Below are positions 57,490-64,000 of a DNA stretch of 64,000 bases, one piece after another. This DNA comes from Snodgrassella gandavensis. Its GTDB lineage: Bacteria > Pseudomonadota > Gammaproteobacteria > Burkholderiales > Neisseriaceae. Below the pieces are notes generated by a model. It was not told where the DNA came from. It did no database searches and worked only from the letters and a program-made list of their open reading frames with translations. Location: the NCBI RefSeq assembly GCF_914768025.1, contig NZ_CAJZCE010000002.1, positions 244,973-308,972 on the forward strand, given 5' to 3'. Position 1 is the first letter of the stretch, and each line of letters opens with the position of its first letter. A program made the translations under genes and the position numbers.

Positions 57490-58659
57490 TCAGGCAGACT
57501 TTTGCACTGTCTGCATATTGCCAGTTAGCAAGTAGTCAATGGTTTCTTTCACACTACGCATGGCATTTCCGAATGGCAGTGGATCTTTACCACGGAAGAA
57601 TAAACCTTTATCGGTTTCGCCACGCCAGGCAGCGGCAAGCTTCAGGTCAATACAGAACTGGCCGACTTTTTCCAGTCCGTCGCGCAGACCGCATACCGAC
57701 AAACAGTTAATACCCTGGGTGCAGCGTCGCGGGTCAGCCTTGGCATTGGCCTGCAAAATACTTTCGCGTTTCAGATAACTGTCAAGAAACTTGGTTTTAA
57801 CGCCACGTGCCGGTAAACCGGCTACAGACATAAATTCTACTATCTGTTCACCCTCTGCACCGGCTAAAGTTTTCTTGAAATTAATATGCGCATCACCTTC
57901 CTGAGTAACAGCAAATGCAGTACCAATTTGCACGGCAGCAGCACCCCATTCTTTCAGGGCAGTGGTGATTTTCTGGAAGTTAGCCATACCGCCAGCCACT
58001 ATTAATGGAATTTTTTCCCTTTCCAGATCAAGTTTTTTAAATAACTCAAAAGTTTCTGCGAGTACGCGTTTGAATTCAAAACGCTCATCATTCACGCCGG
58101 CAACTGTGGCGGCTCCCAGATGACCGGCTGCATGAGCCGGGTGTTCAATCACAATTGCATCGGGCAGACGGTTTTTTTTCATCCAGCGCTTGAGTACTAT
58201 GGCTATCCCACGGGATTCAGACAGGATTGGCATTAAAGCAACATTAGGAAAATTTTCTGTCATGTCGGGTAGATCCAGAGGCAGACCTGCACCCATTACA
58301 ATTGCATGTGCTCCTGATTCACAGGCTTGCCGTACCATGGCCGGATGGTCTTTAACTGCTTTCATCACATTGACTGCTATCATGCCACGCCCTTGCGACT
58401 GGGCTAATGCGGACTTGATTTCACGATCCAGAGCAATCCGGTTTAAAGTGTCGTATTTCTCTTGCGTTGGATTTTGCTGAGATTGCTCCAGCAAATCGGG
58501 ATGCAAATGACGTAAATCCACACTGGCGATCGTACCTACGCCGTTTTCACGTGCGACTGCACTGGCCAGACTGGATGCAGACACGCCTACGCCCATACCA
58601 CCCTGAACAATTGGTATCAGATGATGATTGCGAATAATCAGTGGTGCAAATTCCTGCAT
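57490..58659 (-). CDS. nitronate monooxygenase family protein
   Basis: 389 residues, FMN-dependent TIM-barrel family (NMO/2-nitropropane dioxygenase). Seen: IPIVQGGMGVGVSASSLASAVA at the start, VIEHPAHAAGHLG (flavin/catalytic region) and VAGGMANFQKITTALKEWGAAAVQIGTAF, the phosphate-binding part. A C-terminal Cys cluster (CTQGINCLSVC) is unusual compared with short NMO enzymes. Physiological substrate not predictable. Stand-alone with a terminator. Confidence 0.85.
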   Translation of the reverse strand: MQEFAPLIIRNHHLIPIVQGGMGVGVSASSLASAVARENGVGTIASVDLRHLHPDLLEQSQQNPTQEKYDTLNRIALDREIKSALAQSQGRGMIAVNVMKAVKDHPAMVRQACESGAHAIVMGAGLPLDLPDMTENFPNVALMPILSESRGIAIVLKRWMKKNRLPDAIVIEHPAHAAGHLGAATVAGVNDERFEFKRVLAETFELFKKLDLEREKIPLIVAGGMANFQKITTALKEWGAAAVQIGTAFAVTQEGDAHINFKKTLAGAEGEQIVEFMSVAGLPARGVKTKFLDSYLKRESILQANAKADPRRCTQGINCLSVCGLRDGLEKVGQFCIDLKLAAAWRGETDKGLFFRGKDPLPFGNAMRSVKETIDYLLTGNMQTVQKSA

Positions 58660-59003
58660 ATTACTTCCTGCCTCTTGATGTAAATTAGTAATGCTTCATG
58701 GCGCCACCTAAGCTAAAAGCCTGTAATTACTACCGGAAACCAATTAAACTTATACTTAATCCGGCAGGCTTTTATAAATTAGTGCATATACTCTATTCTT
58801 GCATAAAGCCACTGTCAAGAGAATCAAAGCGACTTAATGGCTTCAGATTTGGCTTTGATTCTGGTTTTATAGAATTTGTACGACAAGGTTAGGTAGTGTA
58901 AGGATAGGCTGTTAAGTCTTAATGCTTAGAGAAATCATCACCAACTCATGTTATATTCACACTATGAGCATGAATCAGGTAATCGCAACAGGGTAAATAA
59001 CTA
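58660..59003. other. intergenic region upstream of the NlpC lipoprotein
   Basis: About 345 bases. It contains an 11-bp hairpin with a 21-base loop (58820-58862). A 64-codon frame at 58698-58892 has no ribosome site and contains the hairpin, so it is unlikely to be a gene. The NlpC promoter must lie here but is not clear. Confidence 0.5.
58820..58862 (+). repeat. inverted repeat, 11-bp arms
   Basis: AGAATCAAAGC (58820-58830) pairs with GCTTTGATTCT (58852-58862), followed by GGTTTTAT. It could be a terminator-like element or a member of a dispersed repeat family; no second copy was noticed. Confidence 0.4.
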
Positions 59004-59531
59004 ATGGTTACATGTAATGCACAGCGGCGTGCCGTTTTGGGTGCGCTGGTTTTATTTCTGTCAGCCTGTGGCACGGGTAATCAACAAAGAGTTCAGATCG
59101 GCAAGCAAGGCCATCTGGCTCCAATCAGAATTACCAAAATCAGCCACCAGCAGGGAAGTCAGGAATTGCTGCTGCAAAGCATGAGTCTGATTGGTATGCC
59201 TTACCGTTATGGTGGCAGTACTCGAGATAACGGATTCGATTGCAGCGGTATGGTGCAATATGTTTACCAGCAGGCATTGCAGGTTAATCTCCCTCGTACC
59301 GCGCGTGATATAGCTGCTGTTTCCACACCAATCCGCATGCGAGATTTGCAGGTTGGGGATTTGGTATTTTTCAATACATCGGGACAGGCTTATTCACATA
59401 TGGGGTTGTATATCGGTAACGGTAAATTTATCCATGCTCCTTCCAGTAATGGTGTGATTCGTACCGCCAGACTGGATCAACCCTATTTTAGCCAGCGTTT
59501 TACAGGTGCACGGACGCTGTTTGCCCGCTAA
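59004..59531 (+). CDS. NlpC/P60 family peptidoglycan hydrolase lipoprotein
   Basis: 175 residues. Lipobox LSAC gives a lipidated Cys at 22. The NlpC/P60 domain (about 55-173) has catalytic Cys80 in GFDCSGMVQYV, His132 in YSHMGLYIG and His144 in KFIHAPSS. It cuts peptide stems of peptidoglycan (DL-endopeptidase type). Resembles Spr/NlpC. Starts ATG 59004; ackA follows after 60 bases. Confidence 0.93.
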   Translation: MVTCNAQRRAVLGALVLFLSACGTGNQQRVQIGKQGHLAPIRITKISHQQGSQELLLQSMSLIGMPYRYGGSTRDNGFDCSGMVQYVYQQALQVNLPRTARDIAAVSTPIRMRDLQVGDLVFFNTSGQAYSHMGLYIGNGKFIHAPSSNGVIRTARLDQPYFSQRFTGARTLFAR

Positions 59532-59591
59532 TCAAAAGAATTAACCATTCTTTTTTATGACTAAAGTAATCACAGTAAACAGGACAATAAC

Positions 59592-60797
59592 ATGAGTGAG
59601 CAAGATTTGGTATTGGTACTCAATTGCGGCAGTTCTTCCGTAAAGGCTGCAGTAATGGATGTGGCCGAAAAAGAAGTTTTAATGAGCTGTCTGGCCGAAA
59701 AAGTAGGCAATACTGATGCTTTCATTACCTTCAAAATAAATGGTGAAAAACATAAACATGCCTTAACCGGTGGTCATGACCACGTTGCTGCCGTAATGGC
59801 CTTGCTGGAACAGTTAAAAGCGCTGGGTTTATACGACCGTGTAAAAGCTATTGGCCATCGCGTAGTACATGGTGGGGAACGCTTTACTCAGTCTACCGTG
59901 ATTACACCTGAAGTAATGCGTGATATTGAAGCTTGTATTGTACTGGCACCCTTGCACAACCCAGCTCATATTTTGGGTATACAGGCAGCACAACAGGCAT
60001 TCCCGGAATTACCTCAGGTAGCTGTATTTGATACAGCTTTCCATCAAACCATGCCGCCGCATGCCTATCATTATGCCATTCCGTCAACCTTGTATACCCG
60101 CTATGGTGTACGCCGTTATGGTGCGCATGGTACCAGCTATCGCTATGTTGCACAGGAAGCTGCTGCATTTTTGCAGCGCGATGTCAATGAAATGAGCATG
60201 GTTATTGCTCATTTGGGTAATGGCGCATCTATTACTGCAGTTAAAAACGGCCGTTCACAGGATACCAGTATGGGGCTGACACCTCTGGAAGGTCTGGTAA
60301 TGGGTACGCGCTGTGGTGACATCGATCCAAGTATCTTCTCTTTCTTGGCTGCGAATGCCAAAATGAGCATTGAACAGATTACTGAAATGCTGAATAAGGA
60401 AAGCGGATTGCTGGGGCTGTCTAATCTCTCCAACGACTGCCGTATGCTGGAAGAGGCCGCCGCCAATGGACATAAAGGTGCAGAGCTAGCTCTGGATGTC
60501 TTTGCCTACCGTCTGGCCAAATACGTAGGTGGCATGATGGTTGCCTGCGGTAGTCTGGATGCGCTGGTGTTTACCGGTGGTATCGGTGAAAACTCTACCC
60601 TGATGCGCGAAAAAGTAGTGAACTATCTGAATGTATTTGGCATGATGCTTGACCACGATGCCAATATGGAAGCCTGCTTTGGCACTCCGGGTGTGATTAG
60701 CACTAAAGACAGCAAAGCTGCTGTTATGGTTATTCCAACCAATGAAGAACTGATGATTGCACAGGATACCGCTCAGTTAACTGGTATGCGGTTGTAA
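59592..60797 (+). CDS. ackA: acetate kinase
   Basis: 401 residues. It interconverts acetyl phosphate and ADP with acetate and ATP. The signature VLNCGSSSVKAAV at the start, GHRVVHGGERF, FDTAFHQTMPPHAY, AHLGNGAS, and FTGGIGENS are all present. An ATG with AGGA-like upstream sequence starts it. Not accompanied by pta. It ends with a strong terminator. Confidence 0.97.
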   Translation: MSEQDLVLVLNCGSSSVKAAVMDVAEKEVLMSCLAEKVGNTDAFITFKINGEKHKHALTGGHDHVAAVMALLEQLKALGLYDRVKAIGHRVVHGGERFTQSTVITPEVMRDIEACIVLAPLHNPAHILGIQAAQQAFPELPQVAVFDTAFHQTMPPHAYHYAIPSTLYTRYGVRRYGAHGTSYRYVAQEAAAFLQRDVNEMSMVIAHLGNGASITAVKNGRSQDTSMGLTPLEGLVMGTRCGDIDPSIFSFLAANAKMSIEQITEMLNKESGLLGLSNLSNDCRMLEEAAANGHKGAELALDVFAYRLAKYVGGMMVACGSLDALVFTGGIGENSTLMREKVVNYLNVFGMMLDHDANMEACFGTPGVISTKDSKAAVMVIPTNEELMIAQDTAQLTGMRL

Positions 60798-60841
60798 GAA
60801 ACTGGTTTCGAAACATAGTAAATAAAACTGTATACGCTCTT

Positions 60842-60876
60842 AAAACTGGCTTTGTACAATTACAAAGCCAGTTTTT
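60842..60876 (+). terminator. ackA terminator
   Basis: AAAACTGGCTTTGTA pairs perfectly with TACAAAGCCAGTTTT over a 4-base loop, then T. Confidence 0.88.
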
Positions 60877-60959
60877 ATATTTTTTGATGCCTTTGATAGT
60901 TTTAATTTCAAATAGTTACCGTATAGTTTCAGTAAAATATATTGAATTCAGTATTAATC

Positions 60960-60994
60960 AATAATAGAAAAGGAATCCATTTGTGGATTCCTTT
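60960..60994 (-). terminator. probable terminator of the RTX gene
   Basis: AAAGGAATCCA pairs with TGGATTCCTTT (60969-60994) over TTTG; it lies about 140 bases past the RTX stop on the minus strand, with an AT-rich tail. Confidence 0.5.
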
Positions 60995-61134
60995 GTAAAA
61001 CAGAGATTACATATGATTAAAGAAACTACAGATTCATTTCACAATAGAAAGTATAAGCAGTCATAATTCACTAACTGCTGAATTAAAAAAGATAAAAAAT
61101 CTTTATAGTCAGAAGTATTAACTTCTTACATTTA

Positions 61135-64000
61135 TTATGTAATAACAATCTTACGCAACTCGGCTAGAGTAACGGTTTTATCCTTAAAGACAAATTTTTC
61201 TATTGTATAACTATCACTGTAGAAGAAATTCTGTATAAAAACAGAATCATTATCGTTATAGCCATAAATGATTAAATGATCGTTGCTCTTGCGGAATTTC
61301 ACTTCAGCGAAATCAACATCGGTAAACTGAATGGTATCTACTGCACCGGAAGTATCATAAATGACATCGTGTCCATGTCCTTTGGCAAAGACATAGGTAT
61401 CATTACCCTGACCACCTGCCAGATAATCATCGCCGGTGCCCCCAATGAGGGTATCATCACCCCCATTGCCATAGAGGTTGTCATTGCCAGCACCACCATC
61501 CAGCACATCATTGCTGCTACCTGTAGTAATATTGTCGTCACCATCATCGCCATAAACAAGAGCACGGCCATTAGTCATGACAATGGTGTCGTTGCCACTG
61601 GTGCCATACAATTGCATACCATCTTTACGCAACTCGGCTAGAGTAACGGTTTTATCCTTAAAGACAAATTTTTCTATTGTATAACTATCACTGTAGAAGA
61701 AATTCTGTATAAAAACAGAATCATTATCGTTATAGCCATAAATGATTAAATGATCGTTGCTCTTGCGGAATTTCACTTCAGCGAAATCAACATCGGTAAA
61801 CTGAATGGTATCTACTGCACCGGAAGTATCATAAATGACATCGTGTCCATGTCCTTTGGCAAAGACATAGGTATCATTACCCTCACCACCTGCCATATAA
61901 TCATCGCCGGTGCCCCCAATGAGGGTATCATCACCCCCATTGCCATAGAGGTTGTCATTGCCAGCACCACCATCCAGCACATCATTGCTGCTACCTGTAG
62001 TAATATTGTCGTCACCATCATCGCCATAAACAAGAGCACGGCCATTAGTCATGACAATAGTGTCGTTGCCACTGGTACCACACAATTGCATACCATCCTT
62101 ACGCAACTCGGCTAGAGTAACGGTTTTATCCTTAAAGACAAATTTTTCTATTTTATAGCTATCACTGTAGAAGAAATTCTGTATAAAAACAGAATCATTA
62201 TCGTTATAGCCATAAATGATTAAATGATCGTTGCTCTTGCGGAATTTCACTTCAGCGAAATCAACATCGGTAAACTGAATGGTATCTACTGCACCGGAAG
62301 TATCATAAATGACATCGTGTCCATGTCCTTTGGCAAAGACATAGGTATCATTACCCTGACCACCTGCCAGATAATCATCGCCGGTGCCCCCAATGAGGGT
62401 ATCATCACCCCCATTGCCATAGAGGTTGTCATTGCCAGCACCACCATCCAGAACATCATTGTTGCTACCTGTAGTAATATTGTCGTCACCATCATCGCCA
62501 TAAACAAGAGCACGGCCATTAGTCATGACAATGGTGTCGTTGCCACTGGTACCATGCAATTGCATACCATCCTTACGCAATTCAGCCAGAGTAACGGTTT
62601 TATCCTTAAAGACAAATTTTTCTATTGTATAACTATCACTGTAGAAGAAATTCTGTATAAAAACAGAATCATTATCGTTATAGCCATAAATGATTAAATG
62701 ATCGTTGCTCTTGCGGAATTTCACTTCAGCGAAATCAACATCGGTAAACTGAATGGTATCTACTGCACCGGAAGTATCATAAATGACATCGTGTCCATGG
62801 CCTTTGGCAAAGACATAGGTATCATTACCCTCACCACCTGCCAGATAATCATCGCCGGTGCTCCCAATGAGGGTATCGTTACCCGCATTGCCGTAGAGGC
62901 TGTCATTGCCATCATCACCATTCAGAATGTCATCGCCATCTCCACCAGATAAAATGTCGTTTCCTTTACCCCCATTGATAAGATCATTTCCCCACCAGCC
63001 AGTAATGTTATTGTCATTATCGTCACCATCTAGTATAACTGTGATTTTGTTATTTATATCCTGTGCTTTAAGAGTTTGGTCTTCAAAAATGAAATTGAAT
63101 GCACGGCTGTAACTATTATTAAAATAGTCAGACAAAGTTACAGAATCTGAGTTACCATATGCTTTGATAATTAAATTGTTACCAGAACGGCGAAAGAGAG
63201 CATCAGTAAAATTGGCACCCTTGAAGACAATATCATTGCGCTGATTCGAATAGCTAGCGTTTCCTTGGTCATAAATTATATCCTGCCCATGTCCTGCTTC
63301 AAATTCATAGCGGTCTTTTTCCCAATCACCTCCTTTAAGAATATCATTTCCGCTGCCACCAATCATAATGTCGTAGCCAGCACCACCATTAAGGGTATCG
63401 TTACCGGCACCACCATTAAGGATATCATTGCCATTACCGCCATCAAGAAAATCATCACCGTCACCACCACTTAAATAGTCATTGCCATTTTCTCCATACA
63501 GTTCATCATTACCAGCGCCTCCAAAGAGATTGTCTATGCCATTTCCTCCATATAGTTTGTCATTACCTGATCCTCCTGCAATAATATCATGAGAGTTCCA
63601 GCCTCTAAGTACATCATCACCTGATGTACCGCCTATAGTAAATGACATGGCAGCAATATCATCAACACTCAATACTTTATCGTCAAAAATAAAGTTAAAT
63701 GCTCTGCAATAAGAATTTTGGTAGTTAAAATAATCAGACAGGGTAACAGAATCATCCGTACCATAAGCCTGAATAACCAGATCAGTACCGGAGCGGGCAA
63801 ACTGAGCATCAGCCAGAGTGGCGCCCTTGAAGACTACATCATTGTACTGATCCTTATAGTCAGTGTTTCCTTGGTCATAAATCACATCCTGGCCATGTCC
63901 TGCCTCGAATTCATAGCGGTCTTTGTACCAGTCGCCGCCTTTGAGGATATCATTCCCGGTACCGCCAATAAGAATATCGTTACCGGCACCACCATTTAAG
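61135..64000 (-). CDS. RTX (hemolysin-type calcium-binding) repeat protein, C-terminal part
   Basis: The frame is open from the window edge to the stop at 61135, so the N-terminus is missing; at least 955 residues are visible. It consists of Ca-binding nonapeptides (GGAGNDxL, GGTGDDYL types) alternating with beta-rich blocks (DTIQFTDVDFAEVKFRKS; YNDNDSVFIQNFF) of the HCBP-related type, each block ending in an LRK-type segment. It should be exported by a type I system, whose genes are not in this window, and fold with extracellular calcium. Whether it is an adhesin, toxin or enzyme depends on the missing N-terminus. The end KTVTLAELRKIVIT is a cut repeat unit. Confidence 0.92.
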   Translation of the reverse strand, partial: LNGGAGNDILIGGTGNDILKGGDWYKDRYEFEAGHGQDVIYDQGNTDYKDQYNDVVFKGATLADAQFARSGTDLVIQAYGTDDSVTLSDYFNYQNSYCRAFNFIFDDKVLSVDDIAAMSFTIGGTSGDDVLRGWNSHDIIAGGSGNDKLYGGNGIDNLFGGAGNDELYGENGNDYLSGGDGDDFLDGGNGNDILNGGAGNDTLNGGAGYDIMIGGSGNDILKGGDWEKDRYEFEAGHGQDIIYDQGNASYSNQRNDIVFKGANFTDALFRRSGNNLIIKAYGNSDSVTLSDYFNNSYSRAFNFIFEDQTLKAQDINNKITVILDGDDNDNNITGWWGNDLINGGKGNDILSGGDGDDILNGDDGNDSLYGNAGNDTLIGSTGDDYLAGGEGNDTYVFAKGHGHDVIYDTSGAVDTIQFTDVDFAEVKFRKSNDHLIIYGYNDNDSVFIQNFFYSDSYTIEKFVFKDKTVTLAELRKDGMQLHGTSGNDTIVMTNGRALVYGDDGDDNITTGSNNDVLDGGAGNDNLYGNGGDDTLIGGTGDDYLAGGQGNDTYVFAKGHGHDVIYDTSGAVDTIQFTDVDFAEVKFRKSNDHLIIYGYNDNDSVFIQNFFYSDSYKIEKFVFKDKTVTLAELRKDGMQLCGTSGNDTIVMTNGRALVYGDDGDDNITTGSSNDVLDGGAGNDNLYGNGGDDTLIGGTGDDYMAGGEGNDTYVFAKGHGHDVIYDTSGAVDTIQFTDVDFAEVKFRKSNDHLIIYGYNDNDSVFIQNFFYSDSYTIEKFVFKDKTVTLAELRKDGMQLYGTSGNDTIVMTNGRALVYGDDGDDNITTGSSNDVLDGGAGNDNLYGNGGDDTLIGGTGDDYLAGGQGNDTYVFAKGHGHDVIYDTSGAVDTIQFTDVDFAEVKFRKSNDHLIIYGYNDNDSVFIQNFFYSDSYTIEKFVFKDKTVTLAELRKIVIT
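61147..62900 (-). repeat. four tandem 474-bp repeats within the RTX gene
   Basis: The same sequence recurs at spacing of exactly 474 bases (for example GCCATAAATGATTAAATG at 61261, 61735, 62209 and 62683), which is 158 codons. Copies differ by only a few bases. The fourth copy diverges after about 62860. Confidence 0.9.

Larger units (their letters stand above)
60798..61134. other. converging region between ackA and the RTX gene
   Basis: About 340 bases with two hairpin terminators, one for each converging gene, listed separately. Nothing else is seen. Confidence 0.6.

Noticed and set aside
58698..58892. 64-codon + strand frame before the NlpC gene
   Set aside because: No ribosome site; half of it is an inverted repeat.
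61276..63112. Repeated + strand open frames across the RTX gene
   Set aside because: They are antisense shadows of the 474-bp repeats, recurring with the same period and lacking ribosome sites.
61135..64000. CRISPR array suggested by regular repeats
   Set aside because: The repeats are 474-bp coding units in one long open frame, with no short repeat-spacer pattern.

Overview
The window looks like chromosome of a Neisseriaceae-type betaproteobacterium. The inference rests on the housekeeping content (recO; thrS-infC-rpmI-rplT; pheS-pheT-ihfA; tgt; argH; ttcA; lysC; rph; dapC), the AT-leaning base composition, and the combination of a complete type VI secretion system (T6SS) with a repeat-rich RTX protein. 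A Snodgrassella-like bee gut symbiont would fit well, but the species is inferred, not proven.

Layout. 1-878: recO. 1526-34142: one T6SS island, every gene on the + strand, holding all 13 core components: tssB, tssC, a PAAR protein, tssK, tssL, an OmpA-domain protein, hcp (tssD), clpV (tssH), then an effector/immunity block, vgrG (tssI), a DUF4123 adaptor, a Sel1-repeat protein, an unknown membrane protein, tssM, tssA, tssF, tssG, tssJ and tssE. The island is closed by a bidirectional terminator and a tRNA-Pro(GGG) on the other strand. 34328-42277: a minus-strand translation cluster (thrS, infC, rpmI, rplT, pheS, pheT, ihfA, a MerR-like gene). 42523-47829: tgt, argH, a 1.5 kb AT-rich stretch with possible gene debris, and a lipoprotein. 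48237-54989: mostly minus-strand genes (xerD, ogt, bcp, a cupin, an MFS transporter, ttcA, lysC, rph). 55151-60797: yicC, dapC, a nitronate monooxygenase-like gene, an NlpC/P60 lipoprotein and ackA. 61135-64000: the C-terminal part of an RTX protein with four 474-bp tandem repeats, cut by the window edge.

The most unusual region is 11.97-19.80 kb. Four tandem copies of a lipoprotein gene, with a layout recalling DUF3304 proteins, precede a 1394-residue Tle1-like (DUF2235) phospholipase effector. Each copy carries a run of 9 or 10 G at the same codon, where it encodes a conserved glycine stretch. Copies 3 and 4 are in frame. Copies 1 and 2 are each exactly one base short of being in frame. Copies 2-4 each have a well-formed sigma-70-like promoter in a repeated spacer. 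A deleted remnant of a second effector gene sits between copies 3 and 4. The arrangement looks like a phase-variable, recombining immunity array beside its effector.

How the genes work together: TssB/C form the sheath and ClpV recycles it. Hcp, VgrG and PAAR form the tube and spike. TssA/E/F/G/K form the baseplate and cap. TssJ/L/M, probably with the OmpA-domain protein, anchor the machine in the envelope. The DUF4123 protein probably loads the effector onto VgrG, and the lipoproteins would protect the periplasm from the lipase.
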